Part shown: in pieces, positions 33,856-44,934 of the stretch
Layout of the letters: the number at the start of each line of letters is the position of its first letter
Numbering within the stretch: the stretch's first letter is position 1
Assembly (NCBI GenBank): GCA_004380135.1
Contig: QXCR01000088.1
Location: 62,001-126,000 of the forward strand
Reading direction: 5' to 3'
DNA length: 64,000 nt
Source of the DNA: Stemphylium vesicarium
Taxonomy: Eukaryota; Ascomycota; Dothideomycetes; Pleosporales; Pleosporaceae
Notes under the pieces: generated by a model
The model's input: the letters and a program-made list of their open reading frames with translations, nothing else
Databases searched by the model: none
Told to the model about the DNA's origin: nothing
Translations under genes and position numbers: made by a program

Positions 33856-36800
33856 GTTGGCGACCGTCGTGGTGTTGGTGGAGGATGCTGGCGCCGAGGG
33901 TGGAGGATCGCGAGCTTCTGAACAAAAGGGACGCTAACGTTGGATACCTTTTATCACGCATACAGAATCGACTACCTATTCACCTCATGGCCCACGCGAC
34001 GCGCACGCAACAACAGACGGCAACACGCCTTTTCTCAAACTCGAGCAGCGAGCAAGAAGCGGGTGCTGGGGCGGACACGGTCGCCTAGGGCACCTGGGCA
34101 ATGGCTGGGGGCAAATCTTCGCTCACTTCCAGGCTCACGACGAATCACGACGGCCCAAATTCTGTTGTATGCGCATGCGCCGTGTTGCAAGCGTAGAGCG
34201 ACAGGGCCTTGTAGCGGTGTGTATTGTCCTGACGCTGTTGGCATCAATGGATGCGTCTTGGATGCGTCCGCGCAAGCAGATATTTCGCGGGTTCGAGCGC
34301 CCTTGGCTCACCGACACGGTAGGCAGTCTTTCGTATCTCCGCACTCGTCGTGTAAGCGAGCGTGAACAGGTGGGCCCGGATTGAAGATGATGTGTTCGAG
34401 TTGCGCCGTACGCGACGCGGAGTGCTGATGGTACTTTGGAGATGCGAACGAAAACTAGAGTTAGCCCATCTAGCCCAGCCTCGGCCTCGCCTTCGCTGCT
34501 GCAGGGCCCCTCCGCCTGCCGTGTTTACTTGGGCGCACGCAATCCATGCCAACGACACGAGGCAAAAAAATACGTCTAGCAAGTACAATAGTACCATCAA
34601 TCATGACGCACAGGCTTTGCTACTGTTGAGGTAGATGGATACAGCATCTTGTCGTAGTAAACCCTTGGCAACTCGTGGTTCATCTAAGGAGTCGTCAGAA
34701 CGTGGTCATGACATGGTCAATCTCGGGCGATAAAAAGGCCACGGTTCGGCTTTGTTTCAAAAGTCGGGGGGAGGTGCCCACTTACACAGGCCCGGTCGGT
34801 GCTTTGAACCGTCCTGGTTCCGTCAAGTGCTACGGAGACATGATTGAGCACCAAGCGCCTCCAAACGTTGTACACGATCTCGCTAATGGCGGTACTAGCC
34901 CATGGAAATGTGCCTCCGCTGTGGTAGAGGGCTGCCGCATCAGAGAGGCCTCGCGATTGGTGCCGCGCCCGCGAATGTCATCGCGGCCTAAACAGTGTCT
35001 GCAGGCCCAAGAAAGATCCATGTTCATGCGACATTCATCGGATGAGATTGTCCTAGCGTGCCTCAGATAGGCCCGGCGCTCACGGATGCGATGGCCGCGA
35101 CCGTCATGGGGATATCGAGTGATGTCTTTGAGGAATGAAAAGCCGGTGTGAAGCTACGGAGAAGCCAGTTTGTTTTGATGGAGCCGCCTCGACTAAGGCT
35201 AGCGCAAACTCAATATCTGTGTAGCTAAAAAAGAACAGCGTCTTGTATAGATGGTGATTGTGGTGTCAGCGCTTGGGCTGCGATTCACGATCAGCGTTTC
35301 GTGACGTCTCGTGGACATGGCAGCGCATTGGGTGTGAACGACTGTTTAGCCCGTTCTACATCTAGCGCGCTGCACACGACTATGCCCTCTGCCCAAAACG
35401 GCCGCCGTCCAAGTCCCTCGTCTGCAGCATCAGTACACTCGTGCATCAGATGGGTGTGTTCGGAGTGAGTTCCCGGGAGAAGATCAAAGACGCACTGGGA
35501 ACGATTAGAGCGTTCATTACGGAGTTTTGTGGCTTGGCAAAGGGCTATAATTGGCTTACTTAAGCGAGAAACACCTGCACGGCTCCACAAGCATACTAGT
35601 GCAAACTCTGACCGAACGGCTTCTTACTCCTAGACCCCATCACCCATGATGCCGGCGCGACAGCTATCTAGGCTGCACCGGCTCGTCTACCCCCCTTGAC
35701 ACGGCCGAGATGATTGTGAGGTGCAAGTTTCGATTTCCGTGAGTCGCCGACAGAGGGCGCTGTCATCTCTGTCTGGGCCGTGGTGTTGGCTGTCAATATT
35801 ATTGGGGGCTATGCCGAGTCGCGGGCCGCTCCCGATCGTCGAATGGCTCCGCGTGGGATACACTCAAGAGGTCCAGCGGACGAGTGCAACGTGTCTATGC
35901 AGGCCCATTGTTTGGTCGCCAGCCAGATATAAGGAGAAAAATCGCAAGCTACGCAACTGCAACGCTTGTGCTTCTCGATACACATCCCGCCAGTACTGGT
36001 CCTGGAGCACATTACAGATCGCACCGTTGGAGACAGGGATTACAACGCCGTCTTCCGTTGCCCCATCTGGCGCGACGCACTTTGGACGATCCGCGCTGAA
36101 CCGCGCTTGACAGATTGCGCGCGCGACGAACCATTGTCACCCTCGCCCGCAACACTTCAGCCTCGTCGGCATCCTCTTCACCGCCATGTCAAGAAACACG
36201 GTACTGTCAAACCATCAAAAACTGAGGCGGCAGTAAGCATGGAGAAAATAGGAAGGCAGGGACGGTTTCGTGCAAGGGAAGGGCCGTTGGTCTCAGTCTA
36301 AACCCTCCACGGCTGGTGAGACACGGCTTAGCCCTGGCCCCTAGCGATTGGCTCATCGATTTGCGCAATCGTTTCTGAACATCCACTGAGGCTTCGAGAT
36401 GGGGTAAAGCGCCGCCAGATCTCTGTTACATACGTAGGCCTTGTTGTCGATTTGCGACAAGCACTGATTTAGACAGTCCCCGTGCGGGAAGCCTTGGGAG
36501 CTGCTTTCTTTGGAGTGGGGACTAGTCGCGTCCCATTCGTCTTCGAAGAAATCCACTAATGTATAACATACCGGGTGGCTTCCCCAGTCATCTCTGACGG
36601 GATGCAGTCTCTCCTAATTATCTCAACCCAGCCTCATGTGGTCCCTTTGACACACACTTCTTGCCTGCTGGCATGAAATCGACAACCAGAGCCCGCCGCA
36701 GGTTTCTTTGATTTTAGTGCTCTTCTTCTACCGCTCGTTACTCTTTCGTTTCAGCACTCTCGTTTGTTCTGTTGGTAGACGCAGCTATACAACCGCGCGC

Positions 36801-36951
36801 GAGGGCGCGTTGCTCTTCGCGCCGGTCCACTTACTTTACGGCCTTGTGATCGATGCTCGATTAGTCTGGTTGCATACAGCGAGCTTTTCCCGTAGCTACT
36901 TACTTCTTGGTCTCTGCCCTCGCGTATTTTGATCGTATCGAGGTTCACGAC
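33856..36951. other. 3.1 kb gene-free region between SET2 and AT-hook gene starts
   Basis: Divergent promoters for SET2 (-) and the AT-hook gene (+) must lie here. Many short frames occur on both strands, but none shows a consistent start, splice pattern or known protein. The part near 36.7-36.95 kb is pyrimidine-rich and fits the leader of the AT-hook gene. Confidence 0.45.
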
Positions 36952-38073
36952 ATGGAGCCCTCGAGCTCGCGCGAGCCACCATGGGCAGAGCATGAAAAGG
37001 TACGTACCCCTCCCACATAGCGTGGTACACTTGCTAGTATCGTGAACGTAAACTAACGTGACTTGTACCTACAGGTATATTTACTTGCTGAAGTACTAAA
37101 AGCTGCCCAAGTACCATCCCATGTTCTCTTTGGATTTATACGCGACGCCAACATTCAGCCACGATGGAATGACATGGCCTTGCCTCCCGGTACGTTGATT
37201 ATTTATTCCTCCAACCCTCTCCTGATCTACCCTCATGTTTGCGCGCAAAGCCGTGTACGCAAAGCTCCATACTAACGCGATACTTGCCCTCTAGGTCGGT
37301 CCGTTCGCTCTAGCCAGATGGCGTTCGACAGTCTCGCAGCAACGTATTCTGTACCGGGCCAAGATTATAGACGTCCTCAATTACCAGTCCCTATGATGTA
37401 TCCCGGACCCGACATCACCAAGAAGCGACCACATCAGCAGGACACTACCACCCCGATTGGGCGATTACTGCAACCTCGACCACCTCATTCCTACCCCGGA
37501 GAATTCATGCCCGCAGGCCCCGCCTATACCTCGAATATGAACCCCACCGGCGAACCAGCGAATAAGAAGAAGCGTGGGAGACCGACAAAGGCGGAGGCAC
37601 AACAGAGGGCACAGGAAGCTGCAGCGCGGGGTGAAGTATATCCACCACCAAGAAGAGGCAGGCAATCCATTACAGCACCTCCCGAACCGCCACCACTTGG
37701 CCCAGATCAGCGACCGCCCGACCGTACAACTCCTCCGCCAGCGACTTCTCAACCCGCTCCTGCGATGACGCCACAGCAACAAATCGGTATAGAACAAGGG
37801 TCGGAATCATCATCGGGAAAGAGACGGCGCACACGACCACAGCCGCTAGAATTGGAGAAACACCATCGTACACACTCCGAAATGGAGTCTCCTCTCCCAT
37901 ACGGATCAGGCGATCCTAATCGTAGCCAAACATACTCAACATTTACACCAATATCCGCGCCTTTACCGTCTTCTACAGGATCTAGGGATAGAGACGTACG
38001 CATGGAAGGAGTCGAAGAGACTCAGCAACGAACCACGACACCTCACTCGTTTAAAGACACGGTCGGCATATGA
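36952..38073 (+). CDS. AT-hook protein
   Basis: Three exons, 36952-36999, 37075-37189 and 37295-38073, give 313 residues. The N-terminal 55 residues are ordered (EHEKVYLLAEVLKAAQVPSH and LFGFIRDANIQPRWNDMALP). This looks like a small helical domain common to fungal proteins of this type. The rest is disordered and Pro/Gln-rich. It contains the AT-hook NKKKRGRPTKAEAQQRAQEA (RGRP core, about residue 138), which binds the minor groove of AT-rich DNA, and a second basic patch GKRRRTRPQP. A nuclear role in chromatin or transcription is likely. The open frame at 37318 has its own ATG, but the two short upstream exons join cleanly in phase and give a conserved-looking start. Confidence 0.75.
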
Positions 38074-41000
38074 CAGCGTTTCTTTCGTCACAAAAGCAAC
38101 ATACGGCGGTAATCCTGTTTTGAAAGCGTTCCGTCAACGACTTTACTTATGCACTCACGATGACCTTTATGGCCATGATACTATGGAGGTATGCCCTGCC
38201 ATTTACGCTCGCTGCTATCATTTCCTGAGCATCTGCCACGCGCACGCACCATTGATCATGCTCATGTTGTTACTGCTGCTTTGGGGTTGTTTGTTCCCCA
38301 AACACACTATCATTTTTTTCTCATCTTCAAGCTCATTTCCTTGTGCGATCCTGGTTTTATTCGTTTCTTCATTGACAGCATGTCGACGCTTTATGAAAAG
38401 TTGAGATATGACGAGCCCTTTTACCTAATGTCTTACTCGTGCTATCTAAACGACTCAAGAGTTTTGTATCTTTTCCGGCAAAACGTGGGCACTTTGCCCC
38501 CTCCAGCCACCTTGATTCTCGCAAACGTGTACGATAGATGGATTTCCCGATCAATCCCGCATTACGGCCTCTGTACAAAAAAGCACGTATTAGCAACCAC
38601 ATCAATAGTAGACCCGGTCACGGCCAATCAGCCCGCAATTCTTCCGTCGTTTTGAGAGCAATTTCTCGTGCTATGTCGCACTTTGCTCCTGCACGTCTAT
38701 GTACGTATCATGTTGTCCATTCAAGTAGCGAGAAGGACCCTTTCACGACGTCGAATTCCTGCGGGCTGACCAGGAAGGCAGCATAGGAAGTGGTTGGGAA
38801 GCCGAATCGGGGCGGGGCAAGGCGACGTCAACATGGGCGCGCGACACAAGCAACGGGTCTCGTTTCACCTATGAATATCTTACAAGCTCTAGTACCACTA
38901 TCATCCACTCGCGTACTTGATACACATGACCGCGAACGCAGGGTTTCTTTTCGCTACTCCGCGCAAAAAAAAATACGCTCGGCTATCTGCATGTAAGCGC
39001 CTTCCCCCAAACACGATGCGCACTCCGCAATCAACTGCATCCAAGAGTCTCCCACCCCATGAGCATTTTCGCCGGCAGGAGAAAAATAGAGGTGGCTGGG
39101 AGAAGTTCGGCAGAAAAGAGCAGTAAGTATTGGTTGAACGCGGCAAAATGACTCGAGTTTGCATGTGTTTGCGGCTACGCAGAACCTAGAAAGCTACTTT
39201 GGCCTGCAGCACGAAAGGGGAGTGTACATGACGCCAACGCATGCACGCATCGACCAAGTCCCAACCAACATTGCGAAAACCAAAGTGGACAATTTTCTTG
39301 TCCCTTACCCAACCAACTTAGCCTGTTTGTGCAAAGGGAATATTTACGGCTAAACCGCGTCATCTCGACGATTATACCGTTTTGTTACCGTTGAAACGCG
39401 CGTGGATTTGTTTCCTTTCTTTCCATTCCTGGAGTTCACTCCCGCGCCGAAAAGTGGCGGGCGGCAGAAGAATAAGCATGGATGGGGAAGGAAGGGGGAA
39501 AGCACTTTGAGACATCATCATCAGCATTTTCGTAGTCAACTTTTCCTTTTTAGCTTTCGAGCAGTCATGCCGAACGCAACCCCCACTCACCTACCTAGCA
39601 ACATCGGCCCTAGAAAGGTAAGAAGGAAAGAAGACCAAAAGTAAGCCGCTTGCTATCGGTCGGCAACGGGTAACGAAAACCCCCGCTGTCTAAGCAAAAC
39701 CTCCGGGGCCGAGGAACTACAAACTCTCTTTTTTGTCTCCGTCCTTTTCTCACCCAAATAACGAAAACACCGAGAAGAAAAAGATTGCTGGGTGGTTCGC
39801 GGGCTGGTTGGTTGACTGGCTAGTTCGCTGGTTAGCTGGTGGGGGGAGGGGGGGGCTGGGCGTTTGGTAGACGCGCTCGAGAAACCCAAAATGACGATAC
39901 TGGTACGAAATGTCATCGATCGAACCGAACCAAAAAACTGCCAAAACCAAATCTGGACCTCAGGACAGAAAAGTCCGATCGGAACTTGATGACGCGCGAA
40001 ATGGTTGACCACCCAGATCTAGGTAGGTAGCTAGTCAATCATGAATATACACGCGTTTAAACATATCCTCTGTCCACATACCATACCTTTGCTCTTCAGT
40101 CTCCGCCCGAATTTTTCTAGTACAGTACTGTGTAGTAGTTTAGTCGCTTTGCGCGTTTACTGCAACACCCAGCGTTTCGCCCTCCCTACCTAACGCACAA
40201 ACGAAGCCCGCAAGTGAAGCGAACCGCGCCTCGTTCCCTCCTCTCGTCTTTTAAATTGCCAATAAAGTGACATTTCAATCCGAGGACTCTATTCCGATGT
40301 CAGTCGAAAGGCAACTAGGTGGTTCCCTGGGAAGGAAGGAAGCGTGAGTTTGAGACCAGGGTGAGGCATGGAGAAGATAGGGAGAAGTGGAGTTGTACAG
40401 ACGAAGAGGGAAGGAGCAGCCGCTTGTTGGGGGAGCTTGGACCAGGTGTTCGATGGTGATCCGGGGACTGTGAGTGGTTGGATTGATGAGGGAATGGCAT
40501 CGAGGATTGCATGCAGGAAGAGAATGGAGGGATGGATGGTATGCTAGTGAAGTAAGGGGAGGAAACAGGAATCCTGGGGACGGGTTTGGTAATAAGCGCC
40601 TCAACCCCCAGTGTATTCTGATCCTTTTGTACGGCGCGCGGTCTGAATGCATCTTGTTTTCCTATCTCATCTCATCTCATCGCTTACCTCGATTCTCTTC
40701 TCAACATCCACCCTCTATCCCGTGGAGTTCTACCGAACATCTTTCCGCCTCTCGTCATCTTCGTCTTCGTCCTCGTCCTCGTCGGCCCGCCTTCGCTTAC
40801 ACTCCTGTTCCAAAACATGATAACAGCGCGTCCTATAACCCAGTCCAGTCCAACCCAGCCCAATCTAACTTGTTTAGTCTTCTTCTTCCGCTTCCGCTTC
40901 CGCGCCTCCTGCCTTTCCCATCTCATCTCCGCTTTCTCCCTTTGTACCTGGCGGTCTTATACCTAGGTAAAGACGCCCCCGCTCCCTATGTGGTTATGTG

Positions 41001-41793
41001 TGTTGGTAAGGCGAGATCGACATATTGCTACTAACCAGACGTAGCGTACGTGCGGCGTGAGTGCTGCAGGTACAGAGTGCGTGTTTATTGAAAGTAAGTG
41101 TAAGTGACAGAGCTGAGCAAATGACAAGCAGGAAGTAAAAAGGATGTATGCAGGGGTGAGGTGGATCGGGGTAAAAGACAGGGGTGGCGGGCAGACGGGG
41201 GATGTAGTAAAGGCTGTTATAGATGCTGTTTATGCAGTTAATGTGGCTGAAAAGAGGTCAATTTGCGGAGATGCGGATGCAGGAGGTGTAATGTGCGGTT
41301 CGTAGAGAAAAAAAGAGAATGAAATGGGTTGTTGAGCAGAATGACCAAGTGCGAGATCTGGGGAGGTCATGTTTCGTATTTGGCTTGCGGTGTAGTAGTG
41401 ATGACGGGTCATGTAGTACGATGTAGAAACACTTTTTTAGTACATAGCAGTAACAATAAGAATTCAACAACGCCGAACAAAAAAAGGTAGCTTCACATGC
41501 TACGTGCAAAACCCCTCCCACATACTGACCTATCTACAAAGCCCTTTACCCTTCCCATCCCATCCTATGAACACAAGCAAAACGCCAGAGAACTATGCCC
41601 AGTTGGTATCAAGAAGTAGTAAGTTTTCAAGAAAGATAACGGTTCCACCCGAAAACGAACAAAAGAAAGGCAAACGTAAATATCAGGCGCAAACTGGAAG
41701 TTAAATACCTCCCAAACGCCAGATATGGTCAAGATAGGAGTCAAGAAAATGAATGCTATGCTATGGCGCAACAGAACTTTCAACGGAGAGGAG
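38074..41793. other. 3.7 kb gene-free convergent region
   Basis: This stretch between the 3' ends of the AT-hook gene (+) and the SUZ12-like gene (-) is far longer than other convergent gaps here (about 350-540 bases). Frames at 38.2-38.65 and 40.5-41.0 kb are low-complexity and begin at non-ATG codons. A G-rich tract and TGG-type repeats lie near 39.79-39.86 kb. It could hold long 3' UTRs or non-coding transcripts. Confidence 0.45.
39838..39860 (+). repeat. G-run tract, possible G-quadruplex
   Basis: Runs of six, eight and three G separated by one or two bases follow an approximately 50-base stretch of repeated CTGGTTGGTT-like units. The runs could supply the four G-triplets of a quadruplex. 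Confidence 0.5.
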
Positions 41794-44127
41794 TTAAGTC
41801 GCCGTGTTGGGTTGCTCACTGCAGTCGCCACAGACCCATGTTCGTGTCTTTTGGGGGAGTAAAGGAGGAGGAGAGGCTTTGGCGTGCTTTTGTAGGCAGG
41901 AGATGTGGAAATGGCGACGTATGCAGTCCTAGTGATATGTTAGCGTCAATAGCAGGTTCCCAAAGCTCGAGAGACTCACAATATTGCTACAGGCGATGAA
42001 GCCTGATGGTCTTGAAGTCGCTGACGCATCCTCACCACAATAACACTCGTCGTATGGTGGGTCGAGATTCTCATCTTGTGACGCGCCCTGTAGGTCTGCA
42101 GGCACGTTTAGCGATGCTTCTCTCATGTCCACATCACCATCCGAGTCTGCAGTAATGGGAGTAAGGTGGCCAGTCTCAGTGACTACCGCCTTGCCCTTAC
42201 TCTTTCTATCTCTCTTGGACATGGGCCTTCTTCTCGTTCTGTGGCTTGCAAGTTCACGATCTGCCTGATGCTGGATATCGAGTTCGGCCAGTCGTTGAGA
42301 AAGCTCGTTGCCTTCAAGCGGAGTCGTCTTTTGGTCATGAACAAGCTGAATGGCCCCAGCGTGCACTTGCTTTGAAATAAGATCGTCCTCCAGTAGCTCG
42401 TCCAGCTTCTTCGTGAACTCGGTCACTATGTCATCCTGCCATATTCGAGCTCCGTGACTTCTTGCAAAGCGGATGATGGCGTCTCCTGCATGTATGTCTG
42501 CGTGGAGATTTTCGTCGTGCATGAAATCGTCAAAGACCTTTAGGAATCGGCTTGCAGGCTCAGGCAAGCCGTCTTTATCAATCTCTGCGTACTTGCGGAG
42601 ATGCATCCAGTCTTCTTCCAGCTCGTCATCGCTCTCACTTATCTCTTCGCCTGGCTGGAGAGGTCTCTTGCTGAAGGATCTAAAGAACGTAATGCCACGC
42701 GGTGCCTTCGGAACGATAAACGTTTTCTTCTCTCTCAGAGCTCTTTCCTGAACCTCATCTGGTGGTTTTCGATGTCTAGGTAGTGGCGCTGGGATATCCA
42801 CTGTTTGTTTCCCCTTTTGAGGCTTGACGTGCTTGCCCATTTTTGCTGCACGCTGCCATCCATTGTCCCCATCCAAAAACCGTTGTCTGTCGAAAGGGCG
42901 ACCAGGAGCCAGTACGCGCACGTCTCGTGGTTCATCAGTACTGGCACTCGCCCGTTCGACTAGGATTCCTTTGGAGTCGGCAACCTCGCTAACAAACTGC
43001 CATTGCTCAACTCCATCATCATCCAATCCTTTTGGGATCACCTGGTAGGCAAATATGTCGTGCCAGGCATCTAGATGCATCTGAAGAGCGTTGATATCCT
43101 TGTGATTCTTCACTCGGATACAGTGTACACATTGAAGATTGAATCGCTCCAGGGTTTCGTTTCCGTAAACGTAGGTAAGCTTATAGCGCGGTAACGGATC
43201 ACGAGGCGGCGTAGGGTATGAGCTAGGTGGCTCCAGCGTACTCCTCAGGTGTCGATTGTGTTGTGCGAGAATAGTCTCTCCGGTGGTGTTATTCCAGTAC
43301 ATACTGACTTCCAGGCCGATTTTGAGCGGCTTGCCCTCTGCTTTCAACGGCAGGGTGATTTTCCCTTCAGGACATTCGAGGATGTTCCCGTAAGAAGTTG
43401 ACAGGTATGTAGTTGTGTCTGAAGATTTCAGACCCAAATAACTGTACAGCTCCCCCACATCCGCATGGCTCGCAAAATTAACGCTCACCATGATGGTACA
43501 AGAGTCGTCTCGTGTGAGTTTGTGTGGATCAACACATATATCCTTGGGCTTCAAAACTATAGAGCTCATCTCTACCGAAGCTTTTCGGTCGGAGCCCCGA
43601 TCTATACCTCTGAGCGTCGCGTCGCGAGCGAAGGACTTTGTCGGCAGATCATCGTATGAAGAAGGAATGATGGACATTCTGATTGTGCTTGAAACTCGCA
43701 ACAGGGTCCGGACCTTGTTTGTCGGATCATGATCAACTCTTCGTGCAGCTTGGCGGCTGCTCTGCTGTGTGATTGCGTGCACTTCGAGAACAAATGATCC
43801 TTTTGCATTCTCTTTGGCGATCATGTTGTTCAACTGGTCGTCCGCTGGTGGCCTCCACTGGGAACGAAAGTTGAAATCAGAATTGCTATTACTTCTCGGA
43901 TTGCGTCTTTTCAAGAGTTCCTCAAGGGCTTCCAGGGTTTGCGTTAGGTTCCGGTCTAGAAAGACTGGGGCGCGTTTCCTGGATAGGTAGTCGTATAATA
44001 ATATGTTTCCCGAAAACCTATCCTGACGTCCTAGCATGCTCTGAGAGCGCATGACTGCATCAGACACAAATTCAACGCGCAGATGAGATTCGAATGACTT
44101 ACAGAGCCCGTAGTCGCTCAGTTGCAT
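41794..44127 (-). CDS. SUZ12: SUZ12-like Polycomb (PRC2) subunit with C-terminal PHD finger
   Basis: Exons 44127-41980 and 41928-41794 give 760 residues from MQLSDYGL; the frame is open further upstream but holds no ATG there. A C2H2-type finger (LQCVHCIRVKNHKD and MHLDAWHD) lies near residues 332-367. The VEFS box follows at about 480-590: GITFFRSFSKRPLQPGEE, ISESDDELEEDWM, LPEPASRFLKVFDDFMHDE. This order is that of Su(z)12, the PRC2 subunit that activates the H3K27 methyltransferase. The two exons then join to form a complete C4HC3 PHD finger: ECYCGED, GFIACSNIDCIRRHFHISC (split at the intron after SNI), and TWVCGDC. A potential 48-base intron in phase (GTAAGT after MQLSDYGL to GATGCAG) could remove 16 residues near the N-terminus. 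Confidence 0.82.
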
Positions 44128-44934
44128 TCTAGGGCAACTGAGAATCCAAAGTGAAGGCGCGCATTTGGTGGGACCAGTCGACAAGTGAGACAGGTATTTT
44201 AAATAGCTTATGCGCAAATCGATTCAATCAGAGGAGATGGTTATGTAGATGGATGCGGTAGGTGAAGATCGGAAGGTGGATGAAAAGCAGGGTTGTTGTG
44301 GTGATGCTGTCGCCGCTCCGCTCCCTTGTACGCGCACGAATCGCCCCACGGTATACGTATGTGCGCAACAAATGTGCACTATCGGCGATTCCCCCCTTTG
44401 GAGTTAGCAGACAAAGACGAGCGTTCTCCTGTTGCGTTGTTGTCGCAGGTAGTTTGTTGTGCGGGAGAGGTTTGTCAGGCGCGATGGCAACCAGAGGCGA
44501 CGCGAGAGCGCACACGCACGAAAGCGCTCAGATCGGGCCGGGATACTGATCGCATTCACTCCGCGGGCCGTAAACTGAAGCTTTGCTAGTCACTTCGATC
44601 TCTCCTGGCTCACAGTAGCCATGTTGTTGGGTTTGGGTGTCAACAGTCTGTCACGTGTCAGGGGCGGGCACTAATCCGCATTCGGCGGGCGGTCTCGGAT
44701 GATCTCATTGATCAGTGATGTCTCTCTAACCTCCGTGGTCCGCATACAGGCACCGATTCACGTTCGTAACACCAACCACCAACCACTGCCTGTCCAGAAA
44801 ATGTTTTGATTCACTCTATGCACGCCGGCGACTACATTGCAGGGCTCAAATGCCTTTTGTAGGCCCAGATCTCAACTAATCCATTTCATCAATTAGATTC
44901 CCTGACGTTGCCCCCCGACCCGACTCTGTACGAC
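44128..44934. promoter_or_regulatory. Divergent intergenic region SUZ12 / F-box-LRR gene
   Basis: Promoters of the two divergent genes should lie in these 807 bases. Frames at 44.23-44.6 kb on both strands mirror each other and lack support. No motif was recognised with confidence. Confidence 0.45.

Noticed and set aside
34260..34330. tRNA-like GGTTCGAGC box
   Set aside because: The B-box-like word has no matching A box, acceptor stem or anticodon arm around it; the same word occurs by chance in coding DNA.
40474..41034. 186-residue open frame
   Set aside because: Starts at a non-ATG codon, low-complexity Pro/Ser/Leu content from C/T-rich DNA, no splice or domain support.
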